From Pseudomonadales bacterium (GTDB taxonomy: Bacteria; Pseudomonadota; Gammaproteobacteria; Pseudomonadales; Azotimanducaceae): a stretch of 64,000 nucleotides of DNA. The position numbers were made by a program, and so were the translations under genes. The notes below the pieces were generated by a model that was given only the letters and a program-made list of their open reading frames with translations, did not search any database and had not been told where the DNA came from. Below, one piece after another: positions 26,939-37,696 of the stretch; within the stretch, counting starts at the first letter, position 1, and the number at the start of each line of letters is the position of its first letter. The DNA lies in assembly GCA_028281005.1 (NCBI GenBank), contig JANQKS010000018.1, forward strand, positions 1 through 64,000, in the 5' to 3' direction.

Positions 26939-27390
26939 TTGAGGAGCGTCGCGGCGATGCGGGACGAAGACGTCGCGCCTTGTTGGCGCAGCTGGCGATC
27001 AACCAAGCTGGCGATGGTGATACGTTGTAAAAAACCGTCGATTTGTGCAGACAAATCTACCCATAAGTCGTGGGTCAGGCACATATGCCCTTCTTGACAA
27101 TCTGCGCTGCCACCGCAGCGGGTCACGTCGATACCCTCTCCCACCGCGCTGACCACGGCCGAGACGCTGATGTCCGCTGCATTCTGGCCAAGGCGATAAC
27201 CGCCTCCCGGACCACGATGACTGGACAGCAAACCAACCCGTTTCAGACGACCAACAATCTGTTCCAAATAAGAAGACGAAATGGCTTGGCGTTCGGCAAT
27301 GTCCTGGACGCTGACCGGCCCATCGTCGCTGTGCAGCGCGATGTCCAACATTGCCGTTACGGCATAACGGCCTTTAGTAGTAAGTCGCAT
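26935..27390 (-). CDS. iscR: Rrf2-family Fe-S regulator IscR
   Basis: [2Fe-2S]-sensing transcription factor that represses isc genes when clusters are plentiful. 151 aa with an N-terminal winged helix ([19 protein letters not shown]) and the cluster ligands Cys92, Cys98, Cys104 and His107, at the same positions as in E. coli. It overlaps iscS by 4 bp. Only about 37 bp separate it from the trmJ end, and I could not pick out a clean IscR-type operator there. Confidence 0.95.
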   Translation of the reverse strand: MRLTTKGRYAVTAMLDIALHSDDGPVSVQDIAERQAISSSYLEQIVGRLKRVGLLSSHRGPGGGYRLGQNAADISVSAVVSAVGEGIDVTRCGGSADCQEGHMCLTHDLWVDLSAQIDGFLQRITIASLVDRQLRQQGATSSSRIAATLLN

Positions 27391-27427
27391 GGGCCCGAAG
27401 TATGCAATAACCCACCAAATTACTCCA

Positions 27428-28150
27428 CTATTTCACCTGGCCCATATGTTTGATGATACCGCGCAAAATCTGCACCTCGGTTTCGTCCATTTGCTGGCGG
27501 GAAAACAAGCGCCGTAGGCGCGTCATGGTCTGACCTGGATTAGCGGCATCCAGAAAGTGGGTGTCCGTTAAAGTCTGTTCCATCGCCTGCAACATGGCAT
27601 TCACCTGACCCGAGGTGGCGAGCGTGCGATCCCACGGAGTGACCGCCGGCTCTGACAAACTAGCCTGATAAATTTCATAACACACCACCTGCACGGCCAT
27701 GGCTAAATTCAGCGAGGAGTAAGCAGGCGCGGCTGGAATTTGCAGGTGGTAGTTGCAGCGCCTTAGTTCGTCGTTGCTGAGTCCGTTGTCTTCCCGGCCA
27801 AACAGTATGGCGATACGCGTACGGTCATCTTGTGCGGCCAACTGTGCGGCAACGTGGGCCGCTATGTCTTTAGCATCCGCCACCGGCCAGGGTATTTTAC
27901 GCAATCGCGTACTGGTGCCGACCACCCAATGGCAGTCTGCAATAGCGGCGTCTACATCCGGCAAGACTTGGGCCGCATCCAGCACATCCAACGCGCTCGC
28001 TGCCCGCCAATCTGCCTGCGGGTCCGGAAACCGTTTGGGGTTCACCACCACCAACTGGCTTAAACCCATGGTTTTCATGGCTCGCGCCGCACCGCCGATG
28101 TTGCCGGGATGGCTGGGTTCCACCAAGACTATTCTGATTCGTTCCAACAT
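27428..28150 (-). CDS. trmJ: tRNA (cytidine/uridine-32-2'-O)-methyltransferase TrmJ
   Basis: SPOUT-class methyltransferase that modifies position 32 of tRNAs. 240 aa from ATG 28150, where the family N-terminus [19 protein letters not shown] begins; a GTG six codons upstream is less likely. The trefoil-knot signatures are [35 protein letters not shown] and [17 protein letters not shown]. It is divergent from suhB and upstream of iscR, the standard arrangement in this group. Confidence 0.94.
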   Translation of the reverse strand: MLERIRIVLVEPSHPGNIGGAARAMKTMGLSQLVVVNPKRFPDPQADWRAASALDVLDAAQVLPDVDAAIADCHWVVGTSTRLRKIPWPVADAKDIAAHVAAQLAAQDDRTRIAILFGREDNGLSNDELRRCNYHLQIPAAPAYSSLNLAMAVQVVCYEIYQASLSEPAVTPWDRTLATSGQVNAMLQAMEQTLTDTHFLDAANPGQTMTRLRRLFSRQQMDETEVQILRGIIKHMGQVK

Positions 28151-28259
28151 GTTGACCAACGTCCACACCGGGTGGCCGCATACCTCGTTATTTCAATTCC
28201 ACATGATAGGATAGCGCACCTTTTTTGAGCCGGCTTACCTAGGCGCCCCAACTACCGAT

Positions 28260-29048
28260 ATGCAACCCATGGCCAACATTGCACTGCGCGCCGCGCGCAG
28301 TGCCGCAGACTACATCGCCCAAGCGTTCGACCGCCCGGATGAGCGGGACATCAGTGAAAAAGCACGCAACGACTTTGTCTCTGACGTGGACATCCACGCC
28401 GAGCGGATCATCATTGCCGCCATCGAACAAACCTACCCCGACCATGCCATTCTAGGTGAAGAGAGCGGCGAACAAGGCCAGCATGAGTTCACTTGGATCA
28501 TCGACCCCTTAGACGGCACGCTCAACTTTATTCAAGGTATTCCTCATTTTTCGGTGTCCATCGGCATCATGAAGGGTAACCACCTGGAGCACGGCGTTAT
28601 TGTGGACCCGATCCGCCACGAGGAGTTTGTTGCCAGCCGTGGCTATGGCGCCCAGTTAAACGGTAAACGTATCCGTGTGAGTTCCAGGGCCAAACTCAAT
28701 GAGTGTGTGCTCGGCACCGGCATACCACCCGGCAGCATCAACCGCCTCGACGACTACATCGATTCGCTGAAAACCATGACTGCCACCTGCCGCGGCATCC
28801 GCCGGGCTGGCAGCGCCGCGTTGGATCTCGCCTATGTGGCTGCGGGACGTACCGACGGTTTTTGGGAAATGGGACTAAGCAAGTGGGACATCGCCGCCGG
28901 TATCGTTTTGGTACGCGAAGCAGGCGGCTTTGTGGGCGACCTGCAAGGGGGTGAAGGTTACTGGCAAAGTGGCGACATTGTGGCCGCCAACCCCAAATGC
29001 ATGCGCGCCATGGTGCAGACGTTTAAAACCGGGACAGCGTCTACATAA
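28260..29048 (+). CDS. suhB: inositol-1-monophosphatase family protein SuhB
   Basis: Mg2+-dependent inositol phosphatase fold; in E. coli SuhB also acts in rRNA antitermination. 262 aa. Metal and phosphate motifs: GEESGEQG near residue 67, WIIDPLDGTLNFIQGIPHF near 82-100 and WDIAAGIVLVREAGG near 215. The N-terminus MQPMANIALRAARSA matches the known start of SuhB. Divergent from trmJ; convergent with secF. Confidence 0.95.
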   Translation: MQPMANIALRAARSAADYIAQAFDRPDERDISEKARNDFVSDVDIHAERIIIAAIEQTYPDHAILGEESGEQGQHEFTWIIDPLDGTLNFIQGIPHFSVSIGIMKGNHLEHGVIVDPIRHEEFVASRGYGAQLNGKRIRVSSRAKLNECVLGTGIPPGSINRLDDYIDSLKTMTATCRGIRRAGSAALDLAYVAAGRTDGFWEMGLSKWDIAAGIVLVREAGGFVGDLQGGEGYWQSGDIVAANPKCMRAMVQTFKTGTAST

Positions 29049-29096
29049 CGCTGGCCCGCCCGTAGCCCTGCCGCATAAGCAAGCGCCGCCAGACCC

Positions 29097-30026
29097 TTAG
29101 GGATAAGTACCTTCGGGGTTTTCCTCTTTCTCCACTTCCGGCACCAACAGATCTTCGCGTGAAATGTTGAGCGCCAGTAACATGTTGGCGGCCACATAAA
29201 TCGAAGAGTAGGTTCCCACCACCACACCGATGCTGAGCGCCAAGGCAAAGCCGCGAATGACTTCTCCACCGGCAAACAGCAGCGCCAACAGTACAAACAA
29301 GGTGGTCATAGACGTCACCAAGGTGCGGCCCAGGATTTGATTGAGCGATTCGTTGATCACCTCTACCGGTGTGCGTTTACGAATCTTGCGGAAGTTCTCC
29401 CGTATGCGGTCGCTGACCACAATGGTGTCGTTCAAGGAATAACCAATCACCGCTAACAGAGCGGCCAACACGGTCAAATCAAACGTCCAATTGAACAAGG
29501 CAAAAAAGCCCAGCACCACCACCACGTCATGGGCCAACGCGACTACCGCACCGATAGAAAACTGTTTGGTAAAGCGCACAAGGATGTACAGCATCACTAC
29601 TATTAACGCTGCCAACAGCGCCAGACCACCGTCTTCGGTGAGCTCCTGGCCTACCGCCGGGCCGACGAAGTTAGATTGACGCAAGCTCACCCCATCATAG
29701 GCCGCTTGCATGGTTTGGAAGATGCTATCCCCCATGGTGGATTGGTCGATATCGGCTTGGGGAGGTACACGGATGAGGATGTCTCGATTGGAGCCAAAAT
29801 ATTGCACCGTACCATTCACGAAGCCGTTCTCATTCAGCACGCTCCGCACTTCTTCAGCGTCGACCTCATTGTCAAAACCAAGTTCCACCATGGTGCCACC
29901 GGTGAAATCCAAGCCAAGATTGAGACCGTTGAGGGCTAACTCACCGATAGAGAGGATGATCAGGATGACGCTAAACACCACCGCGTAGCGGCGTTTACCC
30001 ATGAAATCAAAAGTTGGCGTCGTCAT
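29097..30026 (-). CDS. secF: protein translocase subunit SecF
   Basis: Inner-membrane subunit of the SecDF accessory complex that uses the proton gradient to pull proteins through SecYEG. 309 aa, six transmembrane helices and one periplasmic domain between helices 1 and 2. Signatures: LDFTGGTMVELGF, and GYSLNDTIVVSDRIRENFRK in the later membrane part. It overlaps the secD stop by 4 bp. Confidence 0.97.
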   Translation of the reverse strand: MTTPTFDFMGKRRYAVVFSVILIILSIGELALNGLNLGLDFTGGTMVELGFDNEVDAEEVRSVLNENGFVNGTVQYFGSNRDILIRVPPQADIDQSTMGDSIFQTMQAAYDGVSLRQSNFVGPAVGQELTEDGGLALLAALIVVMLYILVRFTKQFSIGAVVALAHDVVVVLGFFALFNWTFDLTVLAALLAVIGYSLNDTIVVSDRIRENFRKIRKRTPVEVINESLNQILGRTLVTSMTTLFVLLALLFAGGEVIRGFALALSIGVVVGTYSSIYVAANMLLALNISREDLLVPEVEKEENPEGTYP

Positions 30027-31936
30027 ATTTTGAGGCTCTCCAACTTCCGCCCGCCATACATCAAATTGACAATGGCTCGGGTCACCATGATGGCGGTGAA
30101 CATGGAGGTAACGATGCCTACCGCCAAAGTCACAGCAAAGCCGCGCACCGGTCCGCTGCCGATGGATAACAAGATAATGGCCACAAAGAAGGTGGTCACG
30201 TTGGCATCGGTAATGGTCAGCAAGGCGCGTTCGAAGCCGGCTTGAATCGCGGCCTGGGGCGCACGCTCTTTAAGCTCTTCCCTGATCCTCGAGAAAATTA
30301 GCACGTTAGCGTCTACGGCCATGCCGACGGTTAATACAATCCCGGCAATACCAGGCAATGTGAGGGTGGCGCCAAGCACACTCATGATGGCCACCAGCAA
30401 CATCAAGTTGGCGGACAACGCCACATTGGCGGCCAAACCAAACCAGCGGTAATAAAACAGCATAAAAATCAGCACCAGCAAAAAGCCGATACCCACCGCC
30501 TGCCAACCACGTTGGATGTTCTCATCCCCTAACTGTGCACCCACGGTGCGCTCTTCAACGATGTACATCGGCGCTGCCAGCGCACCCGCGCGTAGCAGCA
30601 ACGCTAAGTCTTGCGCTTCGCGCAGACTCAAACCAGTAATGCGGAATTGAAACCCCAGCGCCGACTTGATGTTGGCAACGCTGATTAAGCGGCGCTCTTC
30701 ATCAGTGGAGAAGAGTTCTACAATTTCGCCGTCCCGCTCCACCTTACGCACGATCGGTTTCTGTTCGATAAACAGAATGGCCATATCGCGGCCAACGTTA
30801 TCCTTGGTGGCGTCAAACATGCGATTGCCGCCGTCGTTGTCGAGCTCGATGCTAACCTGGGGTTGATTGGTTTCCGGATCGTAACTCTGCTGTGCATCTT
30901 GCACGTTGTTACCAGTAACAATATTGCGCCGCAGAATATCTTGCAGGCGCCCTTCGTATTCATAGGTCTCACGTTGGAAGCGCGGTGTGTTCGGCAGCGC
31001 CGCCAGGCGGAATTCCAAGTTGGCAAACTTGTTGAGAATCTCTTTGGCTCGGGCACTGTCTTGTATACCCGGCAAATCCACCACGATACGAGAGCGGCCC
31101 AACCGCTGCACCTGCGGCTCCGATACCCCCAACTCGTTCACGCGGTTGCGCAAACTGGTGAGGTTTTGGCTGATGGCGCGGTCTTCCAGCACCTGGATGC
31201 GTTCGTCGGTAAGACGGAAGATCAAGCCCGGGTTGCCGTCCACAACCGTGTCGCGAATTTGATAATCCTGGTACTCCTCGAGCGCTTCCAGCGCCGCATC
31301 ACGTTGCGCTTCATCTGAGAACGCCACGCTGATGGTCAAGCCGTCCACCCATTCACGGTTGGGAAGGTAAACGATGCGCGCCTCGCGCAAGGTGTCACGG
31401 ATACCTTCGGCTGCGTTGGCGACTACCGAGGCCAGATAGTCATCCATGTTGACCTGCAACAAGAAGTGCACACCACCGGATAGATCCAAACCCAAAGACA
31501 TCGGTGAAGCACCCATGTCGCGCAGCCATTGCGGCGTGGTGCTGGCGCGGTTGAGCGCAATTATCCAGTCATCACCGGATGCGTTCAGCACTTCGTTAGC
31601 CAACACCTGGGCTTTTAATTGATTTTCGTCGCTGTCGACACGCACTAGGGCGTAACCCTCCAGCATGTCTGTTCCTACCACGGGTATGGCGGCTTCAGTG
31701 AGCGCAGCCTGTAACTGACTCAACGCCAACTGTTGGTCGTTGAGGGTCAGGGATTCATCGCGCGGACGGATTTGCAGCGCCGGATCCGGCTGAAAAAGGT
31801 TAGGCGCACTATAAATGGCACCTAACGTCAGCACCAAAAAGATGAGTGCATATTGCCAAGGGCGAAAGGTGTTAGGCGCAGTATTGCGCTTGCGTACCCC
31901 TAGCAGGGGTGAACCACCCAGACCGGTTTCAGCCAT
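30023..31936 (-). CDS. secD: protein translocase subunit SecD
   Basis: Partner of SecF, 637 aa. An N-terminal helix near residue 30 is followed by a large periplasmic P1 region (signature SLGLDLSGGVHFLLQVNMD near 145) and a C-terminal six-helix RND-type membrane part with GMAVDANVLIFSRIREELK. The E. coli protein has 615 aa, so the length is normal. It follows yajC by 30 bp in the queA-tgt-yajC-secD-secF operon. Confidence 0.97.
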   Translation of the reverse strand: MAETGLGGSPLLGVRKRNTAPNTFRPWQYALIFLVLTLGAIYSAPNLFQPDPALQIRPRDESLTLNDQQLALSQLQAALTEAAIPVVGTDMLEGYALVRVDSDENQLKAQVLANEVLNASGDDWIIALNRASTTPQWLRDMGASPMSLGLDLSGGVHFLLQVNMDDYLASVVANAAEGIRDTLREARIVYLPNREWVDGLTISVAFSDEAQRDAALEALEEYQDYQIRDTVVDGNPGLIFRLTDERIQVLEDRAISQNLTSLRNRVNELGVSEPQVQRLGRSRIVVDLPGIQDSARAKEILNKFANLEFRLAALPNTPRFQRETYEYEGRLQDILRRNIVTGNNVQDAQQSYDPETNQPQVSIELDNDGGNRMFDATKDNVGRDMAILFIEQKPIVRKVERDGEIVELFSTDEERRLISVANIKSALGFQFRITGLSLREAQDLALLLRAGALAAPMYIVEERTVGAQLGDENIQRGWQAVGIGFLLVLIFMLFYYRWFGLAANVALSANLMLLVAIMSVLGATLTLPGIAGIVLTVGMAVDANVLIFSRIREELKERAPQAAIQAGFERALLTITDANVTTFFVAIILLSIGSGPVRGFAVTLAVGIVTSMFTAIMVTRAIVNLMYGGRKLESLKI

Positions 31937-31966
31937 CTATCTTTCTGCTTCCTGTTTTTCTGCTTC

Positions 31967-34447
<2,481 letters not shown>

Positions 34448-34542
34448 TGGCTTTACCGACCAACATTCAGATAGCTAAGAGCGCTGCATTCTAGAGCAAC
34501 CGGGCCCGCGACGCAGCTTGTCTTGAGAGGCAGCTTAGGGAA

Positions 34543-34561
34543 ACTAGTGCTCAAACCACTA
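34543..34561 (-). repeat. dispersed interrupted palindrome, copy 2
   Basis: Minus-strand reading CTAGTGGTTTGAGCACTAG: 6-bp arms CTAGTG/CACTAG around GTTTGAG. The TAG of the left arm is the stop codon of the DUF938 gene. It lies in the 111-bp gap between that gene and queA. Confidence 0.8.
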
Positions 34562-35131
34562 GGCTGAGTGAAAATGCAGCAGGAGGTTATTCGCGGGCAT
34601 CGGGGTAGTATCAAGCAACCTAAACCCGCTGGCACCCGCGGTGGTTAAAACATCGTTCAGGGAGCGGATGCCCCACTCCGGGTTGCGCCTGCGAAGGTCC
34701 GCATCAAACTGGACGTTGCCCGCCGCAGTCTCCTGACCTTCGACCAGAAAGGGCCCATAGATAAACACATCGCTGACCTGTAATGCTTGCGCGCCGCCAA
34801 ACAAGGCACCGGGGATAGAAGGCGGAGAGATGTGCAATAGATTTGCCGTGTAAATGGCATCAGCCTGTGCAAGCGGCCAATGGTCGCCAAGCACGTCTAA
34901 GTAGATCGGCGCGCGCACGTTGGTAGGACGTTCGATGTTTGCACCATAGGTCAGCGTTTCCGCATGGATGTCCGAAGGTTGCCAAATCAAATCAGGGTGG
35001 CTCGGGGCGATGTGCAGGGCATGCTGCAGCGTACCGCAGGCCAATTCCAGCAAAATGCCGGTAGGCGGCAGCTTGGCTGACAAGACCTGTCGGACGGGCT
35101 CTTTGTTACGTTCCGCGGCCGCGCTAAACAG
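34559..35131 (-). CDS. DUF938 family SAM-dependent methyltransferase-like protein, CTG start
   Basis: A 190-aa protein of the DUF938 family, which has a Rossmann-like SAM-methyltransferase fold of unknown substrate. Segments: LLELACGTLQHALH (motif I region), WQPSDIHAE, YTANLLHISP, IYGPFLVEGQ, NPEWGIRSLNDV and MPANNLLLHF. The conserved family N-terminus FSAAAERNKEPV is encoded upstream of the first canonical start (TTG 35083), so that start is too late. A CTG at 35131 sits directly before it, with AGGAG (35139-35143) 7 bases upstream. I therefore call CTG as the initiator. The stop codon comes from the palindrome repeat. Confidence 0.82.
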   Translation of the reverse strand: MFSAAAERNKEPVRQVLSAKLPPTGILLELACGTLQHALHIAPSHPDLIWQPSDIHAETLTYGANIERPTNVRAPIYLDVLGDHWPLAQADAIYTANLLHISPPSIPGALFGGAQALQVSDVFIYGPFLVEGQETAAGNVQFDADLRRRNPEWGIRSLNDVLTTAGASGFRLLDTTPMPANNLLLHFHSA

Positions 35132-35176
35132 TGTTTTTCTCCTGCAAACTCCGCAGCGCAGGATACTGGACCTCTC

Positions 35177-35205
35177 TTGTATCTAGAAGCACCGTTGGGC
35201 AGAAT
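35177..35205 (+). promoter_or_regulatory. probable promoter of tRNA-Leu
   Basis: TTGTAT (35177-35182) and CAGAAT (35200-35205) are separated by exactly 17 bp, ending 12 bp before the tRNA 5' end. The region after the -10 is C-rich (GCTCCCCCC), the GC-rich discriminator type common at stringently controlled stable-RNA promoters. Confidence 0.55.
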
Positions 35206-35217
35206 GCTCCCCCCTAT

Positions 35218-35304
35218 GCCTGGGTGGCGAAATTGGTAGACGCGCCGGATTCAAAATCCGGTTCCTTCACGGGAGTGTCGGTTCGAGTCCGACCCCAGGT
35301 ACCA
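35218..35304 (+). tRNA. tRNA-Leu (anticodon CAA)
   Basis: An 87-nt class II tRNA. The acceptor stem is GCCTGGG with CCCAGGT (G1-U72 wobble), then A and an encoded CCA at 35302-35304. The anticodon arm is CCGGA-TTCAAAA-TCCGG, giving anticodon CAA, which reads UUG. A long variable arm as expected for leucine tRNA and the T arm GTCGG-TTCGAGT-CCGAC follow. Its last 23 bases are the first part of a 109-bp unit that is repeated immediately downstream. Confidence 0.95.
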
Positions 35305-35499
35305 ATGGTAATATCGTTACCATTGCCGAACAGAGCTACGGTGTTACCGATACCGAACCGACACGTCGTGTGAGCGACCGCAGGTCGCTATTCGAGTCCG
35401 ACCCCAGGTACCAACGGTAACATCGTTACCATTGCCGAACAGAACTACGGTGTTACCGATACCGAACCGACACGTCGTGTGAGCGACCGCAGGTCGCTG
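35282..35499 (+). repeat. 109-bp tandem repeat carrying the tRNA-Leu 3' end
   Basis: Two head-to-tail units, 35282-35390 and 35391-35499, differ at only about four positions. Each begins with the last 23 nt of tRNA-Leu (T loop, 3' T and acceptor strands, CCA), then contains a GGTAA/TTACC hairpin, a direct run with CGGTGTTACCG, and a strong AGCGACC-GCA-GGTCGCT hairpin at the end. The second unit has no 5' tRNA part. The layout recalls the rtT repeats downstream of E. coli tyrT, which also carry the tRNA 3' end. No long T-run follows the hairpins. The repeat ends just before the convergent DUF427 gene. Confidence 0.9.
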
Positions 35500-35500
35500 T

Positions 35501-36013
35501 TTACCAATGTCCCGTCCCAGGCTCCCCCTTGAACGGCCCCACTACCCGACTCGTAATCCAGCCCCCGTAAAACTCACCCGGCTGCGGCTGCACCCGCTCG
35601 TCGTTGACAAAACACTCTACACGGCCCGGATAAAATGAGGCATGGCGATCCAGTGCCTGAAACGCGCGCGACGGATCGGCATACAACCACGCCACCGGAA
35701 TACCCGCGGGATCCTCCGCCAGGGCAAAATAACTGGCTTGTCCCTTCCATTCGCAGAACGAGCTGTGGCGGATCTGCACCAACTGCGCCCAATTGATGTC
35801 CTGCTCTGGAATGTAATAGGTCGGCGGTCCCGCGGTCTCCAACACCCGCAGACAAGACTGGCTTTGTGCTAATTGTTCCCCTGCGTTGGTGACCACCACG
35901 CTTTCGTCAGACGCGTCCAGGGCTGGGGGTCGAGGATAGTCCCATACCGATTCCTGGCCTGGTCCTGGCTGCTCTGCAAAGTCGGGCCGGTATTTACCGG
36001 TGTGTTTCCACAT
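35501..36013 (-). CDS. DUF427 domain-containing protein
   Basis: A 170-aa cytoplasmic protein with the DUF427 fold. Family segments: ESVWDYPRPP, a short strand pair VVVTNAGEQLAQSQ, RVLETAGPPTYYIP, SSFCEWKGQASYF, AWLYADPSRAF and the C-terminal FYPGRVECFV...GGWITSRVVGPFKG. Its biochemical role is not established. The gene starts 11 bp after the stop of a broken GyrI-like gene, so the two were probably one transcript. Confidence 0.88.
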   Translation of the reverse strand: MWKHTGKYRPDFAEQPGPGQESVWDYPRPPALDASDESVVVTNAGEQLAQSQSCLRVLETAGPPTYYIPEQDINWAQLVQIRHSSFCEWKGQASYFALAEDPAGIPVAWLYADPSRAFQALDRHASFYPGRVECFVNDERVQPQPGEFYGGWITSRVVGPFKGEPGTGHW

Positions 36014-36024
36014 GTCGAAGGCTC

Positions 36025-36416
36025 TTAATCTCTGTTACAAATTGGAATCCAGATGTCTTCCTGCGCGTGCTCATCCATCGGGTTATAACCCTCGGGTAAG
36101 ACTTCAAACTGCGGTCGCGGTTCAAATTTATACGCTGAATTTGGCAGTCATTGGGGATCGGACTATCCCGTTCCACTTCCGCCAGGGCGTACTTATCAAA
36201 CTCAAGCGTGGGCGCAAATGGGTCTGCCACGCCCTCTGTGAAAGTACGCAACGAGATCAGATCGGTGCCGGCGCGCTGCTCGATCTCCCCCCGCCGGGGC
36301 ATGAATTCGCCCCACAGCGTCGGAGTTGCGTCAGCGGCTAAGGACATACGCAGGTGAATGCCAATCAGTTCCTTTGCGTTTGTGCGCGCAATGCGCGGCT
36401 GTGGCTCAACACTCAC
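36025..36416 (-). pseudogene. broken GyrI-like effector-binding protein
   Basis: The 5' part in one frame encodes a GyrI/AraC effector-binding start: ELIGIHLRMSLAAD, TLWGEFMPRRGEIEQRAGTD and EFDKYALAEVERDSPIPND. The 3' part, in another frame, encodes the matching family end: LPNSAYKFEPRPQFEVL, then EDIWIPI and a TAA at 36025-36027. The middle strand and helix of the family, some 30-40 residues before the WLP motif, are missing at the junction near 36140. So an internal deletion also shifted the frame. Start taken as GTG 36416 behind a GGAGGG site. A read-through product of about 140 aa exists but loses the conserved C-terminus. Confidence 0.78.
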
Positions 36417-36522
36417 ACCGTATCCCTCCAATCTTGCTGCAATGTTGTAAAATGTCCGTTTTCCGCGTTGAAACTAACGCAAACAACCATTCCAGAAAAG
36501 CGAACCAAGAGAGGAGTCACCC

Positions 36523-37686
36523 ATGGAAAACGTGTACATCATCGAAGCAGCCCGCAGTCCAATCGGCAAACGCGGCAAAGGCTTGGCCGGTCTGATGCCG
36601 GCAGATCTACTCGGCAAAGTACAAAGCGCGGCGATCGAGCGCAGCGGTATACCGGCGGAAAAGATTGGCCAAGTGCTTGGCGGCTGCGTCTCTCAAGTGG
36701 GTGAGCAAACCTTCAACATCGCCCGCATCGCCTGGCTGTCCCAGGGTTTGCCGGAAGAAGTTGCCGCCACCACCATCGATTCTCAGTGCGGCTCCAGCCA
36801 GCAGGCCACCAGCCTGGGTGCGGCCATGGTGTCGTCCGGGATGGAAGACGTGGTGTTGTGCTGCGGTGTGGAGATGATGACGCGGGTGCCGTTGGGTTCT
36901 GCCATGAAAGACGGCGCTCCCATGGGCGAAAGCTACTTCGAACACTATGAGCCGACGAGCCAATTCCAGGGTGCGGCGATGATTGCCGAGGAATATCAAA
37001 TTACCCGCGCCGACACAGATGCTTTCGGTTTGCGCAGCCAACAGCGCGCGCTGCAAGCGCGGGAAGAAGGCCGCTTCGAGCGCGAGATTGTGCCGATCGA
37101 AGCGCCGGTGCTGGACGAAGAAGGCAAACCCACCGGTGCAACACAAATGATCAGCCAAGACGAAGGCATCCGCGCCACCAATTTGGATGCGCTGGCGGGT
37201 CTGAATGCCGTGCCTGGTCAGGAAATTCATACGGCAGGCACCAGTTCGCAAGTGTCTGATGGCGCCGCGGTAGTGATCCTGGCCAACCAAAAGGCGGTGG
37301 ACGAGTTAGGCCTTAAGCCACGCGCACGGATCCTTGCTTCCACCTTAGTCGGCTGTGATCCGGTCACCATGTTGAAAGGCCCCATTCCCGCCAGCCGCAA
37401 AGTGCTGGACCAAACCGGCTTGAGCGTAGACGACATCGACGTGTTTGAAGTCAACGAAGCGTTCGCCTCAGTGGTAATGGCGTGGGAAAAAGAACTGCAG
37501 CCGAATCCAGACAACGTCAATCCGAATGGCGGCGCCATTGCACTCGGTCACCCCACCGGCAGCACCGGTGCACGCTTAATTACCAGCGCCCTGCACGAGC
37601 TGGAGCGCCGCGACGGCAAGTACGGCTTAATTGCCATGTGCTGCGGTGGCGGTCTGGGTACCGGCACCATTATCGAAAAGCTGTAG
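36523..37686 (+). CDS. acetyl-CoA acetyltransferase (thiolase)
   Basis: A 387-aa thiolase of the degradative/biosynthetic FadA-PhaA type. The nucleophile Cys89 is in DSQCGSSQQA; the second catalytic pair is His343 in GHPTGSTGARL and a Cys near 373 in MCCGGGLGTG; NEAFA is also present. It would cleave or form 3-ketoacyl-CoA in fatty-acid or steroid side-chain degradation. An AGGAG site precedes ATG 36523. A second thiolase-fold gene starts 10 bp downstream. No FadB-like partner is in the window. Confidence 0.92.
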   Translation: MENVYIIEAARSPIGKRGKGLAGLMPADLLGKVQSAAIERSGIPAEKIGQVLGGCVSQVGEQTFNIARIAWLSQGLPEEVAATTIDSQCGSSQQATSLGAAMVSSGMEDVVLCCGVEMMTRVPLGSAMKDGAPMGESYFEHYEPTSQFQGAAMIAEEYQITRADTDAFGLRSQQRALQAREEGRFEREIVPIEAPVLDEEGKPTGATQMISQDEGIRATNLDALAGLNAVPGQEIHTAGTSSQVSDGAAVVILANQKAVDELGLKPRARILASTLVGCDPVTMLKGPIPASRKVLDQTGLSVDDIDVFEVNEAFASVVMAWEKELQPNPDNVNPNGGAIALGHPTGSTGARLITSALHELERRDGKYGLIAMCCGGGLGTGTIIEKL

Positions 37687-37696
37687 GAATTTCATC

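Noticed and set aside
35391-35413. Second tRNA gene
   Set aside because: Only the last 23 nt of tRNA-Leu are repeated; there is no 5' half, D arm or anticodon arm.
36607-37290. Minus-strand open frame of 227 codons
   Set aside because: Antisense to the thiolase gene and without any recognisable domain.
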